DNA of 64,000 nt from Dryas octopetala (Eukaryota; Streptophyta; Magnoliopsida; Rosales; Rosaceae): the NCBI GenBank assembly GCA_963921425.1, contig OY992833.1, positions 1,676,501 to 1,740,500 of the forward strand, in the 5' to 3' direction. The stretch's first letter is position 1. Each line of letters starts with the position of its first letter. Below, piece by piece: positions 24,597-37,200 of the stretch. Under the pieces are notes generated by a model, which saw only the letters and a list, made by a program, of their open reading frames with translations, was not told where the DNA came from and ran no database searches. A program made the position numbers and the translations under genes.

Positions 24597-25449
24597 GGGT
24601 CTGTTTGGTATTCTATTCAAAAACTTTTTTTTTTTTTTTTTCAAAAACAAAAAAACAAGTTTTAGTAAAAAAAAATGTGTTTGGTAGACCATTTTTAAAA
24701 ACAGTTTTTAAAAAAAAATTCCAAAACATGCCTCTTTTTAAAAAGGCTTTTTTACCCAAATACCACCTGAACTATAGGGGGTGTGCTCTTATATCACCCA
24801 AGCTTTTTTTTTTGTCAATTTACCACCTGAAATTATCAATATGTGCTAATTTACCACCTAACATCCATTTTTCTGTTAAATCATCAAAAAAAATTCTAAA
24901 CTTCCCATTTTGTCCTTGAATACAATAAAAAAATAATATTATTTTAAAAACTATGTTTAAAATATAATTATAAAAAAACTTTAAAAGTAAAAAATAGAAA
25001 ATGGAAATACCTTTTTTTTAGGGGGTTTACTTAGATTTTTTTTTTTATATATTTAAAATGCTTTTATCATATAAATTGATGAAAATACCCTTGAAATAAA
25101 CATAAAATTTAACTAAAGTCACGGTAGGTGGTAGATTGGCCAATATATGAAAGTTCAGGTGGTAAATTAACAAAAAAAAAAAGTTTGGGTGGTATTTGAG
25201 CACATCATCTATAGTTCAAGTGTTATTTGAGTAAAAAAGCCTTTTAAAAATAATAAAACATTGTTTTTCTAAATTTTTTTTTACACTTTCTTCTTTTTTA
25301 GTTGTCATCATTTTTTAAATTTAAAATTTATTTTCAAATTTCATACCAAACAAGTTTTCAAATTTAAAAAATTGATTTTGAAAACTCAGATTAAAAAAAA
25401 AAAATCTTAATTTTTGAAAAAAAAATTTGAGTAGGATACCAAACGGCGC
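24597..25449. mobile_element. PIF/Harbinger (Tourist-like) MITE with a nested MITE
   Basis: The left end reads GGGTCTGTTTGGTAT and the right end ATACCAAACGGCGC. Both flanks are TAA (24594-24596 and 25450-25452), the 3-bp target duplication typical of Tourist MITEs. The arms consist mainly of A/T runs. Its middle is interrupted by another element at 24744-25242. Confidence 0.8.
24744..25242. mobile_element. MITE with ACCACCTGAACTATAG-type inverted repeats, nested
   Basis: The left arm AGGCTTTTTTACCCAAATAC continues with CCACCTGAACTATAG and AATTTACCACCTGAAA. It is mirrored at the right by CTATAGTTCAAGTGTTATTT and GAGTAAAAAAGCCT. The repeats run for over 100 bp each. The style resembles Mutator-type MITEs. 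The flanks are A/T runs, so the target duplication is unclear. Confidence 0.75.
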
Positions 25450-25526
25450 TAAGCTCTTCTTTTTATTATAAAATTTAGATTTTCATGCTCTTTGTTACAA
25501 TGTTATCTATACTACACTAAAAAATA

Positions 25527-25891
25527 GAGTTAATTATACTTACACCCTCTGAGGTTTATTATCTTTTCACATACACTCCCTGAGGTTTCAATAATTACAC
25601 ACTCCCTGAGGTTTTAAAACTGTTACATATAACCCTTTATAGTGAGACGAAAATGATGAGAAATTATGCAAAAAAACATGCTAAGGGATTAAATAGCCTA
25701 ATAAGATTATTCAAGGTGTAAGGTCCAATCTTAATACAAAATATTTTCTTTTTTATTTATTTATTTTTTTTCTTGTAGGGGGTTATATGCAACAGTTTTA
25801 AAACCTCAGAGGGTGTATGTGTAATTATTGAAACTTCAGGGAGTGTATGTGAAAATACAATAAACATCAGGGGTGTAAGTGTAATTAACTC
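25527..25891. mobile_element. Mutator-type MITE (family copy 2)
   Basis: The ends are GAGTTAATTATACTTACA and GTGTAAGTGTAATTAACTC, with the same terminal pattern and the same interior as copy 3 (AAAAATTATGCAAAAAAACA-like block, TAAATAGCCTAATAAGATTA). A matching target duplication is not obvious, which may reflect age. Confidence 0.85.
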
Positions 25892-26326
25892 TATTTAGGG
25901 TGTGAATATATGATTATCAAGACCCAATGCTCCAAAGTACTGAGCCCAAGTACTGAGCCCAATACAACGCACACCTGCTCTGTGTTTCTAGAGGTCTATT
26001 TACTATTTACCATTTACGTCTTGAATTCTATTTCGTCACGGTAAAAAAATAAAAAGAGAAGCATACTTTTCATCAAAAAAGGAAAAAGAAAAGAAGAAGC
26101 ATACTACTATACTAGTAAAGGGTGAATGTGGAAGACATGAGGATGTGAAAAGTTGAAAATTTTTATTAATTAAATAAATGCTTTAGTTAAAGATCAAGAG
26201 AATACGTGGCCAAAAAAAAAAAAGATCAAGAGAATACTGGCTCATTAAATGACGTGGCACCACAGATCACATTGTCTACTGGTTGAACACTCTTCTCACG
26301 CTTTTTGTTTTCCTTTGTTTTGTAAA
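25892..26326. other. Intergenic DNA
   Basis: No gene seen. The phrase AAGTACTGAGCCC is repeated twice in tandem near 25937-25962, and a short GATCAAGAGAATAC repeat occurs near 26194 and 26224. Confidence 0.5.
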
Positions 26327-26336
26327 ATCAATTACT

Positions 26337-26606
26337 ATTTTTTTTTATAAAGTATAACATTGTATTAAAATAACCAAAACAGAAGAGAAAATACATAATT
26401 TAAGTCCAAAGGCTTATAGCAAAGTAAAAGCCTACAAACTATGAGATAGAGTGGAGCAAAGAAGTCCACAAAAACTCCAAAATCTCATAATGTCGACATC
26501 GAGTAGCCACCAAACGGAGCTAGTGAGGCTTCTTAGGAATTAACATACTAGTCGCATTTGAAACCATGATCCCACCAACATTTCTGAAGCATCGAGTATG
26601 ACCAGG
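26337..26606 (-). mobile_element. 5'-truncated non-LTR retroelement (family member 1)
   Basis: The insertion begins at the plus-strand side with a T run (poly-A of a minus-strand element). It is flanked by the 10-bp repeat ATCAATTACT (26327-26336 and 26607-26616). Its body (minus strand GCCTCACTAGCTCCGTTTGG, later ATTATGAGATTTTGGAG, then GCCTTTGGACTT before the tail) matches the 3' part of the element at 55229-56081. A poly-A end and a variable-length target duplication are hallmarks of target-primed reverse transcription. Whether it is a LINE fragment or a SINE-like family is open, as no coding or Pol III box is clear. Confidence 0.8.
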
Positions 26607-26616
26607 ATCAATTACT

Positions 26617-29612
26617 TTTCTTTAAATTATTAGACATACACTGCTATTAATTTTGTAAAATTATTGTAGCCAACTAACTCACACAATAACCATTATAGCT
26701 CATTAGCTTTGGCAATGTAGTAAACTACTTATAACTAGCAAATTCAGAATGGAGTTTCAAAAGTGACATTTCATAGCTGAGAATGTCGTTATTGGTTCAT
26801 TATCTTAATTAACATGGGAAATTCATATAGAACAGAAATGGTTGCTCAATGATGGTGACTCTATATTGGCTTCAAGTCATGCCATATGGCACACGTATAT
26901 TGAACAAAGAAAAGATGTGCTCCAAAACTCTGGGTTGGCACCTGGTGGACAACTTTGCTGCCCATATTACTCGAAGTCTCGAACCCAATAATATATTGTG
27001 ACAATCTTCTAAAAAGAAAAAGAAAAAATGTTGATGAAATTATTGGTATATTTGTCTCCCTAAGCATGACTCAGTCCACTAGTAAACCATCCAATATTAA
27101 GTTATTAATTGATTAATTAATTCTGACATTTGAAATGATTCGACAACAAGCAAAGAAAATTTGACCATTCACATCCACACCCCTTTGGGACATGAATTTT
27201 ATTATATTTTTGGTCTGTCATCCTGTCGCAAAAAATGTCTCTTCTCATGTGGACCAATTTCAATAAAGAAACACTAAGAAACAAAATCCAGACCAAAAAA
27301 AAAAAAGAAACCAAATCCTTCAAACATACTTCTTAAAACCGAGTAGTAGACAAGCTCCTTCTATTCTATAATCTATATGATGAAGTATTTAAAGAAAATA
27401 AAAGAAATTAAGAATATTCTTTATTTAATCACAACAGCCATCGTTAGCAGTTGGCCGCCTGATGTATTTAGTGGATTAGTTGTTTTATCCTCATCTCCGT
27501 GAATTCTAAATTCATCTAACAGAAGTTACAGAAGGGTGCTGATTTAACCTCTTAACCTATAATTCCTGATTTACTTAAATAAATCCTATAAATAACTTCA
27601 AGCCCAACATCACTTGCTTATGCTTTTAAATCAACCATATAAATAACAAGTAAAAATCTTCATGATACACAATTTAATGAACATAATAGTTCATTCAGAT
27701 CCACTGTGACATATTTTTCATTCACTGATATGATGGTCAGTTAAGATAGAACAAAACTAAATTTTATTATCATTTATATATAAATTTAACGATTAATCAT
27801 GAATTAAAGTAGTTATAAAATTATAGACATCTAAAATTATTAATAATAAGATCAAACAAGTGCCAAAATTATAGACGTGGGTCTTGGCTTGTAGCATGTT
27901 AACTCTTTCTTTATGTCTTGGATATGCCGGCCATCCTTTCCTTTGATCCAAATCAACTACCAAAATTCTGCCACGTCATCCACAGACCATTTTTTGGTCA
28001 TCGGTCATCACCTTTAAATTCATGTCACTAGCTCTATTGATTTCACACTTCAAACTCACCCAAAACTCATTTGGTGAAATAGAAAATATTAACCAAACTC
28101 TCTTTCCCAATAAGCTTTCATACTTGTACCTTTGAAGTTCAAATTCAAGTCCGATCCTCAAAGGTTCTCATATACACTTCAGAAAACTTTAGAGTAAGTT
28201 CTTAAACACTTTTTTATCCTTCTTTTGCATTTAGAATGGATAAAACATGAAGAACAATTATTTTTATGAAAAACTCGTCATTTTTGAATTTTGCAAAGCA
28301 AATGTGTTTAAAGCTTCAGTTTTACTTGAAACTAACTATACCATCGTATTCTATGTGAAAACTCATTTAAGTTAGGTTTTTAAATCACTTAAAAAGCTAG
28401 ATTAAGAAACAAAGAAGTTATGGCTTAAACAAGTTTTCCAGAATCCGGCGAAAATTTCCAAATTCCGGCAGTCCTATGAGTTTTTCGGTGGCTGAAAAAT
28501 CGAGTTTTCATTGTTTTTCACTATTTAATATGTTTTAATGCTTATATCTTGCTGTAATATGATTATCTAGTTTATATGTACCTCTATAATGAGTTCTTAA
28601 ATATCAAAAACACTTTTGAAATCGATTTACTGAAATGTTCATAACTTTGAATGTTCATAGCGCAATCATTTCTCAACCTTTTTTACATTCTATATATCAA
28701 ATTAAAGTTTATAACCTCTACTATTGATCTGGAAGTTTTGATAGACATCAACAAAATAAGAAAAAACTTATTAGCCCTGAAATTTAGTTGCCCCGTTTTA
28801 GATGTGACTTTGCCCAAATTTGTTTTTTAATCAATTCTGAACTAAATACTTTGAAACTATTTATGAGAACTATACCATTGAATTCCTTGCAAAAAATCCT
28901 TTGAAATGGAGTATTTACTTGTCAGAATCGGATGAAAAATGAATTAGAAATTGAAGAGATCGAGAAGTTTGACAGTTTTATCTTGCTAAAATAACAAAAT
29001 TGGATTTTTATGGGACAAATAAAAACCCATAATTTGACCACATTACTTTAGCTTATTACCCCTAAACATCCATATTAATATATAATGGCTCACATATATG
29101 TTTTATTTAATGTGTGTCTTTATTATTTTTTTTATCTTGCAAGAATATACAAAATTGATTCTTTGTTAAGTATCTTCTTGATTATGATCATTTTATGAGG
29201 CAATATTAATATATCTCAGTTGTTATATATACTTACTGGGTTAGTGTAACTCATGATGCTACACATTTATTATTTTCAGTTAATAAGAAGATTCATGGAG
29301 AATGAGATGAACGTCATCTTTAAATACAATAAAGGATGTCTAAACATTCTATTTCTATTTTTAAGTATATATTTATTTTCACTTTGAAGGTTTTAAGCTT
29401 ATGTATAAATAAACTTCTCTTGTAAATGAAATTGTATTTTCAAAACTACCTATTATGTTTATTTGTTTTTAAAGGGAGAAAATTTATTTCCTAAACTCGC
29501 ATCGTAAATACATGTGTCATATTTCATTATAATATTGACATTGGATTTGGGGCGTAACACTCACTAACCCCCTCCTCTTGATCACCACCATCTCTTTGCC
29601 TTTGTGATTTCA
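26617..29612. other. Intergenic DNA upstream of the GRAS gene
   Basis: No gene was recognised. Part of 28180-29560 may be LTR-derived: it has a GGCGAAAATTTCCAAATTCC motif near 28450 and ends GGGGCGTAACA near 29559. I found no matching opposite end or target duplication. The last ~50 bases before 29613 should hold the 5' untranslated region of the GRAS gene. Confidence 0.4.
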
Positions 29613-31487
29613 ATGAAAGCAGAATTTGAAATGGTTCACGAGTCGAATATGGATATGATCCAACCCCATGAACCTTGGAACTCATACGTAACTGTTAATG
29701 GGTTCCCAAATCCGACCTCCAACCCTTTTCCCAAGCCTATTGAAAACCAGTTTGTAAACTTGGAGCGGAGCGAACTCTCTAAGTGGGTGGAGCACATTAC
29801 CAAACAACTCATTGATGACTTGCCGGAAACCACCACCACGGACACCTTGCACACAGCAACATCTGAGGACTATTTTGCCTGTACCGGGGACTTTAGTCTG
29901 AGGAAAATCAGCCAAAGAAGCTATAATGGCGACACTACTTGTGATGACCACGACTACGAGCTCCAGTGGGGCAATGAGCTTCAACTCCATGCAGATAATA
30001 ATAATAATAACAACAATAACAACAACAATGGAAGAGTCACAAGAGGGTTAAGCAAGCTCGACGAGCATGGCTTAGCCCTAATAACTCTTCTCTTCGAATG
30101 CGCGGTTTGCATTTCTGTTGACAACCTTGGCGAGGCCCATCGCATGCTGCTTGAGCTAACCCAGATGGCCTCACCATATGGGCCATCATGCGCTGAACGC
30201 GTGGTGGCCTATTTCGCAAAGGCCATGACTAGTAGGGTTATTAACTCCTGGTTAGGGATTTGCTCTCCATTGGTGAACTACAAAAGCATCCATAGCGCTT
30301 TCCAAGTCTTCAACACCATCTCACCTTTCATCAAGTTTGCACACTTCACTTCCAACCAAGCCATCCTCGAGGCCTTTCACCACCATGAAAGGGTTCACAT
30401 TATCGACCTTGACATTATGCAGGTATATATTGGTCTATAATATCTTCGAAATTTTCTCCATACATTTATATCTTAGAATAATGTTAGGTATACTAGATTC
30501 TAGTACCATACGTGTACATGTACCCTACACATATAGTACCAAAAATGTTGTATCAAATATTATATTTCTAATTTTAATGAGCACATTTTTTGTTGTTGAT
30601 ATTTTTACATTTCATTAATAACTCTCATATAATCTTTTTAATTTATGTATTTTGCTTGATATTTCTCTATCTATTTTCAGTTAAACTTATGATATTTCCA
30701 TTAACATTGATATTTAATACCTTAATTAATTTTCATGCAGGGTTTGCAATGGCCGGCCTTATTTCACATTCTCGCCACACGCATGGAGGGCCCGCCGAAC
30801 GTGAGAATGACCGGATTTGGCACCTCATCTGAGGTGTTGCTGGAGACGGGAAGGCAGCTATTGAACTTCGCAAAGCGCCTCGGGTTGTCCTTCGAGTTTC
30901 ACCCCATTGTGAGTAAATTTGGTGATGTAGATGCTTCCATGGTGCATGTACAGAGGGAAGAGACTCTAGCAGTGCATTGGCTGCAACACTCTCTCTACGA
31001 TGCCACTGGACCCAATTGGAAAACAATGAGGCTCATTGAAGAACTGTCCCCAAGAATTGTCACATTGGTAGAGCAAGACATGTCACATGGTGGGTCATTT
31101 TTGGACCGTTTTGTTGGGTCACTCCATTACTATTCCACCATGTTTGATTCACTTGAAGCATACTTGCCTAGTGACAACCCTAATAGGCACAAAGTGGAGC
31201 ATTGTTTTCTATACAAGGAAATCAACAACATATTAGCAATAGGTGGGCCAGCAAGGAGTGGGGAGGACAAGTATAGGCAGTGGAGGAGTGAGCTTGGGGC
31301 TAGAAATTGCTTCATGCAAGTAGGCATGAGTGCCAATTCTATGGCCCAAGCCCAATTGATTTTGAACATGTTCCCTCCTAGTCATGGATATAGCCTTGTG
31401 CAAGGAGATGGGACTATTAGGCTTGGGTGGAAGGATACTGGATTGTATGTTGCTTCTGCATGGACTTGTTCTCATGCTTCAAGATAG
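29613..31487 (+). CDS. SCR-like: GRAS transcription factor, SCARECROW / SCL23-like
   Basis: Exons 29613-30422 and 30741-31487 join in phase 0 to give 518 residues. The start is the ATG at 29613; an in-frame GTG nine bases earlier is not a normal plant start. The GRAS domain fills about 152-516: leucine heptad region I (LITLLFECAV.., 157 on), VHIID at 261-265 followed by GLQWPALFHILA, leucine heptad II (LLETGRQLLNFAKRLGL), a PFYRE-like region and the closing SAW (509-511). The intron falls right after DLDIMQ, the position of the single intron in SCARECROW genes. The N-terminus has WVEHITKQLIDDLP and an 11-asparagine run (129-139) encoded by an (AAY)n repeat. SCARECROW proteins act in the nucleus with SHORT-ROOT in root and bundle-sheath patterning. 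Arabidopsis SCR is longer (653 aa) and SCL23 shorter (405 aa), so this may be a separate paralogue. Confidence 0.93.
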
Positions 31488-32170
31488 CATATGCCAATTA
31501 ATATATTACATAATTTTTTACATGGTTGTATGTTTTCTTCAAGTAAAGTAGTAATTCAACATGATCGAATTGATCTCTAAATTAACAAGTGATACTTGTG
31601 TTCTGAGTGGTTATTAAATTCACCAAGGTTAGACATTGCTAATTAGCTTGGCCTAGTTGTTGAATCACATGTAGAAGGGGGTTGGTGTACGTCTGCGCGC
31701 CCAGTTAAGCATGATTTATAACTTGGTTTTTGCTCTTAAGTCTTTTCTTGATTCAAGGATAAAGAGTGCCTTCGGGCTCTAGCTTTACCAAAAAGTATGA
31801 ATCTTCAATTACAAAGTAAATAGATCAAGTTTTAAGAATTTGAGGCCACTTTACCTCTGCCCTATATGTGTGTCTATATATTTTTGTGAGCCGGTGTAAT
31901 CAAGTGTTAAATGTGTTTTATTATTGTGTTTTTGTAGAAAGTTGGAATCGTTAGGCAAGAGCTAACTAAACTCACGAAGGAGGCTGCAGTCTAAATATGT
32001 AATCTTTAGTTTTGCAGTCTTCATTACAAGATTTTGGTTTAATTTATTTCAGTGTATGTTTTGATTTTGTTTCAGTGTATGTTTTGATTTATATATAGTG
32101 GTAGCAGCTACTTGATATTTTAGTTAGATGATAGGTACCAACCAAAAACGGTTCTCTGCCAAATATATTA
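31488..32170 (+). other. GRAS gene 3' region and intergenic DNA
   Basis: The 3' untranslated region of the GRAS gene should lie in the first few hundred bases. A GTGTATGTTTTGATTT phrase is repeated at 32052 and 32076. Nothing else was recognised. Confidence 0.5.
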
Positions 32171-32470
32171 ATGCATAATATATAGATATGTCATGATACA
32201 AACATATATATAGTAAGTGTGCTTTTATTGCATATATTGCTTTAATGACAAATTAAAACCCCATACTCAATTAGAGCCAAATATATGGTAATTTCTTTAA
32301 TTTAAATTTCCACCTATTATAGTAATTAAGAAATCTGAAATATATCTGCATTAATTTTTTTTATTCAATTACCTGAAAAAAAATTATAAAAAGAATCCAC
32401 AAAAAAAAAAAAAAATATAAAGACCTAATTAAAACATGGCCACATATCCCCTCAACTACCAAATTATATA

Positions 32471-32837
32471 AAGCGGACGGATCCGTGACATCTTATTTTC
32501 AACACAAGTTTTCAATGGGGCTCACTTCATATATATATATGAATTCAAAGATCCGAACCGTCTATTTTTTAGGTATCCATTAGAAGATCATCTTCACATA
32601 AAATTTAGATAAATCGGAAACCATTTACTTACAAAGATTAAGTGGTAAACAAAATAAATACTTGAAATGTTGACCATTTAATCTTTATAGGTAAATGATT
32701 TCCGATTTACCTAATTTTTTGAAAGGATAATCCTTTAATGGAGACCTAAAAAAAGATGATTAGGATCGTTGAATTTTATTATGGAGTGGGCCCTATTGAA
32801 ACTTGTGTCAAAAATAAAATGTCACAGATCCTTCTTC
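32471..32837. mobile_element. MITE with GGATCCGTGACATC-type ends (family copy 1)
   Basis: The inverted ends are GGATCCGTGACATC.. and ..GTCACAGATCC; inside is a second inverted pair around GATCCGAACCGTCTATTTTT. TTATATA lies on both sides (32464-32470 and 32838-32844). The duplicate copy of this region at about 38600 lacks the insertion, so the boundaries are supported by an empty site. A second copy of the family lies at 59636-60005. Confidence 0.88.
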
Positions 32838-33221
32838 TTATATAAAAGCGTATGAGAGGAGTCATTTTCATATAAGGCCAAGTCGGATGTCCCAAAGACC
32901 AAATGGCTAAACAGGAAATAAAATGTTTCACGAGGTTGTCAATCTTGTCAACCGCGCTCTTTGCTATTAGTTAATCGTTACTCAATCACTTATGTGACAT
33001 ATTTTATTGTCGTCATTAGGATTCTCCATCGAGAGTAATTAAGTAGAGCTAAGAGTAAATGTTATACAACTACACCATGCAAACAACATTTAATAAATTT
33101 GGAAGTACGAATTACTTTGGATTTCGAAATCGCATCTTTATTTTATTTATAATGGTAAGAGAGATTTACAAACAAAATATTTAAGGCACACAAGAACTTA
33201 TTCGGAAAATGGAACTCTAGT

Positions 33222-33276
33222 GATAATTTCATGGGCACTTGGGGCCGCCTCGTTTAGTCTTCCAATTGTTGTACAA
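33222..33276 (-). pseudogene. GASA/snakin last-exon fragment (copy A)
   Basis: On the minus strand the sequence reads YNNWKTKRGGPKCP and a stop, the closing motif of the GASA domain, identical in frame to the intact gene at 39050. The duplication partner shows that about 200 bp, from within the YNN codons through the rest of the exon and past the intron edge, has been deleted here. No other exon remains. It cannot make a peptide. Confidence 0.85.
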
Positions 33277-33386
33277 TGAATGAATTTCATCTGTTGTTTT
33301 TAATTTTTAGCTTATAAGATTTAAGCGAAAATCTAGTGTTATTGAATCTTAATCTCAGGGTAGATATATACCACAAATAATCAATA

Positions 33387-33426
<40 letters not shown>

Positions 33427-33781
33427 ACTTCCCTTTGTAACAAAAGAAAATTGATGCTATTTGTACATGCAGTGGGGGGGCCGATATATTATTACTTCAA
33501 ATCTAGTACTAACATACATATACTATTTCAATTTTACTACTTGAATGGGAAATGGCTATGAGGTTTTTAATCTTAAAAAGTTTCGGTTTAGTAGTGGATT
33601 ATCAACTCATATACTATAAATTACTGAACGTGTCATTTTGTTGATGAGAGATTTCTTTCACATTTATTAGCTTGAGTAAAACCACACAACTCTAATAGTA
33701 CTAAACCAACTTTTTCCCAATTCTCTCGATCGGAGATCAGGATTTGAGATCCTAACAAATAATGGCCAAAGAGAAATTAAG

Positions 33782-34127
33782 TGATGTAGAACGGATGGCG
33801 GAGAAGTTTACGCAACAGCTTGATCGTTGCAAACCCAAGAAACTGGGAAATAATTTCTACTAGACGGACGGTTTGGCTCTGAAAGTGGCACTAATGCATA
33901 TCGTTTAGGGCCTCAAAACTGCATTTTGAACTTTCAGACATTTTATTTATTTTTGTTTTTATTTTATTTGGGTTTGTAATTACCCGGATTACAATTGCTA
34001 GCCGGATTATTCTATTATTATTTTATCAAATTAATTGTTGAGATTTTCTCTCAATTTCCTGGTGGATTCCAGGGTTCTTGTTCTTTTAGGTTTACGCTTG
34101 TAAGCCTTGGTTGATTGTATTGCATCA
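33782..34127. mobile_element. Solo LTR, 346 bp
   Basis: It starts TGATG and ends CATCA, and both flanks are TTAAG (33777-33781 and 34128-34132), a perfect 5-bp target duplication. The duplicated region at about 39805 has the uninterrupted sequence GAAATTAAGGGGTAAG, an exact empty site. It therefore inserted after the segmental duplication and was then reduced to one LTR. Confidence 0.92.
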
Positions 34128-34170
34128 TTAAGGGGTAAGAAACTTGAAGATGAAAGAATGGGCCGGGCAT

Positions 34171-37100
34171 TTCAAGAATAAAATTGTGGGAGGAGGTTAT
34201 AAGCTAAAATTTCAAGAATAATAGTTGTTGATATAAAAATAAAATAAAAAGTTGAGCATTATAAGATTGAGATACTGTATTTTTCATCTTCGAATTTTCA
34301 TCCCAAAAAATCTCTTATTCTTATAGCAAAAAAAAAAAAACAACCATGGTTCATCTTAGTGCCATTTGACAAAAAACTCATTTTGTTGATCATGTCAGAA
34401 AGGTCTCGGCCATATGTATAGCCGACATCTCAGCAAGATGGGGCTTTTTTTTGTTTGTTTGTTTGTGTGTGCGGGCGTACCACCACATGCACGATTGAAG
34501 GCCAAATGAGGAAAATGGTTTGTCGAATGGGTTATTTGGAAATTTCAACTTCTAACTAGGTGATTATTGATTTGAAGAAGGAACAAGAAACTCCACCTGG
34601 GCTCTTATTTTGCCTAAGATACTAGAACTTCACTGGTCATCATGAGTTATGGTAACGGCCGGGGGTGGCCAAAATCAAAGGTTTGAACATTAGGGTTTAT
34701 GGCGCTAAAAGGATCTCAATAAAAATAATGTACTTAATTGGATGAGGAAAATAAACTTAATCTAATTAAAAGAAGAAAGGTAAACAATTGTTGTTTTAAC
34801 TACAAGTCTAGCCATATGAGTACATTGAGAAGAAATGATAATAACAACCAAAATGCAATTAAATTGATACTAAGAAGTTATTTTCCCCTTTAGAAAATAA
34901 ACAAAAATGAACAAACACTGAAATTAAGTGCAATAAAAGATCAAAAAGTCACTTGTGAATAAGTAAAAAGAAGAAACTTCTAAGAGCAACCTCTCAATTC
35001 ATGTTGCACTTCAATTTCAATTTAATTAGTAAAATAATATCTGTTGAAACCCAATTGCAAAAATAATTCATTGGAGTCCAACAATAACATCTAATATCGA
35101 AGGTCGATGGTCGATGGTCTCCGATTTGGAGGCCGCCGGCCTCTCTTTGTGCTCCGACGAGTGTGTTGCAGAGAGATAGTGAGAAAGAAAGAAGGACAGA
35201 AAGTAAGAAAGAAAGAAAGAGAAAAAAAAAAATAGAGAAAGAAAGGGAAGGGACAACATGGGGTCGGGAGGGAGGTTGGGGCCATGGATTTGTTGCTAGC
35301 TGCAGGGGTTGGAGGGAGGGAGGTTGGGGTTTGTTGTTGCTGGACCTTTTTTTTTTAGCTCCATTGACTTTAGGTACCAAATTATAATGTTTTTTCATTT
35401 CAACTACTAAAATATTTATGTTATTTTACTTTAGGTACTAAATTTCAGTTTAGGTACCAACTTTAAAAAACATAGTTATATCGAACTGTGACTGTCTAAC
35501 AGTCATAACTTTTTTATTGATTTGTTATTTTTTCAATATTTGCAAGACTTAAACTTTAATATTTAGTCTTTGGGTTATAGGATTTCATCCCCCAAATCTA
35601 AATCAAAAGTATGAAACCCTTAAAAATTTTGATTTTTTATAAATTTTAAATAGTCACAACTGTGACTGTTCGGCAATTACAACTGTAACTGTTCGACAGT
35701 CACAACTGTATAACAAACTGATGTGTGACCTAATCCAAAATGTTTTACTCTAGGTTAGTACCTAAACTAAAAAAAATTAGTGTCTTACTGCTTTACTAAA
35801 AAACTATTGATATTTGGTATTTAATCCTAATTTTCTTTTTTTTTTTTTAATTTTTATTTGTGGGTAAACTTAGAAAGTTTTAGGAATGAAAAGAATATTT
35901 TAGGGTATAAATAGTATTACTCTTAAACATATCTCATGAGAATCCAAAAAGATAAAAATATCCTTAAAATTGACTTAAAAAGACCAATACGCCCTAATTT
36001 TTAACGAAAATAGTGACGTTATTGGATGGAGGCTGCACATTACAACAAATTTTAAATTCAAGTGGTAAACTAACATAGTTTTTTTTAGGTGATAAAGTGA
36101 AATCAACCCCAAAGTTCAGGTGGGTAAAATGTAGAAAAGCCTAAAAAAAAAAAAGTATTCTCCATTAGTTTTGCACACGTGGTGGTCAGAGAGAAGGCCA
36201 CGTGTGCACATGTAATGGCTCAATTGAATTTTTTAAGGGTGCTTTAAGTAGAAGCCCAAAATGAGAAAGAAAGATAAATCAGGGTCCAGTAGGCCTAAAA
36301 CTTAAGTAAAAGCCTAAAAATTCTACCAAGCGCTCGGCAAATCCTACAGAGCGCTCGACAATTTTTACCTAGTGCTAGGTGGTTCTTGTCGAGCACTCGG
36401 AGGTTGCAGATGCAAATTGCATCTGCGACCCTCTTCTGCAACCCACATCTACAACCTAAAGCATGTTTCTACATCCTAAAATATGCATCTACATTCCAAA
36501 ATATGTCATTTACAACCTAAAAAGCTGCATCTACAGCCTAATAAAATGCATCTACAATCTTGAAAAGATGCATCTGCAACCAAATCTGCAGATGCATCCT
36601 CATCTGCATCCGCCGAGCTCTTGGCAAGAGTACCGAGCGCTCGTTGTGTCGAGGCCCTAGGCATCTTGCCGAGCATTCGGTAGCTTGTTTTTGGCTTCCA
36701 GGCTTGCGCACGGGAATATATTGGGCTTTAACTTAATTTTTTATTTTACTGAGTTTCCATTTAAAACTCTTTCAAAAACTAGACTTGGGAGTAATTTATT
36801 ATTATTTTTTTACTGGAAGGGGATTATGTGTTTGACATAACATAGTCTAGGGGGCAAATTGTCAAAAAATTTTAGTTTGGAGGGTAAAGTGCAAACCCCC
36901 CAATAGTTTAGGGGGATAAATTGTAATTAACCATATATTCAATCAATAAAAATTTAAAATTAGATAAAATAGATATATTGAGAGACTCACAAAATTATAT
37001 ATTGTGACCTAAGATTTGGAACTTCATATGAGATTCTATGCTCTCACATTTGGTGAAATTTCAACTATGTATTTATTGATTGTCAATCAAGAAAGAGAAA

Positions 37101-37196
37101 GAACTATATTCCTTAGCTTATTCAATTCTATAATGGCAAATCTAGTCCTTATTCTAGCAAACAACACAGTATATGTATAATAATGGTTTGGCATAT
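34171..37196. other. Repeat-rich DNA without genes
   Basis: 35160-35290 is a purine-rich low-complexity block; frames across it are not credible genes. About 35350-35810 looks like a MITE with TTTAGGTACCAAATT-type ends and an inner CTGTGACTGT repeat. 36230-36700 is a region with many degenerate GCATCTACAACCTAAAA units (about 20 bp) flanked by CGAGCGCTCGG-like palindromes; a related region lies at 57560-57920. 36840-36930 resembles a Mutator-type terminal repeat (AGGGGGCAAATTGTC, AATTGTAATTAACC). Confidence 0.5.
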
Positions 37197-37200
37197 TCAT

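Larger units (their letters stand above)
32170..34170. repeat. Segmental duplication copy A (partner about 38330-39850)
   Basis: From TAATGCATAATA near 32171 to GGGGTAAGAAACTTGA near 34132 this stretch aligns collinearly with 38310-39830. Matching landmarks include TGCTTTTATTGCATATAT, AAAGACCTAATTAAAACAT, GGCCAAGTCGGATGTCCC, GGGCCGCCTCGTTTAGTCTT and AACAAATAATGGCC. Copy A additionally contains a MITE (32471-32837) and a solo LTR (33782-34127), and lacks most of the GASA last exon. A (TG)n tract near 33395-33424 replaces a (TA)n tract of the partner. Confidence 0.88.

Noticed and set aside
28180-29560. Possible solo LTR ending GGGGCGTAACA
   Set aside because: No matching opposite end and no target duplication could be found, so it is only mentioned in the intergenic note.
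29604-29612. Upstream GTG start for the GRAS gene
   Set aside because: Plants initiate at ATG; the in-frame ATG at 29613 is used instead.
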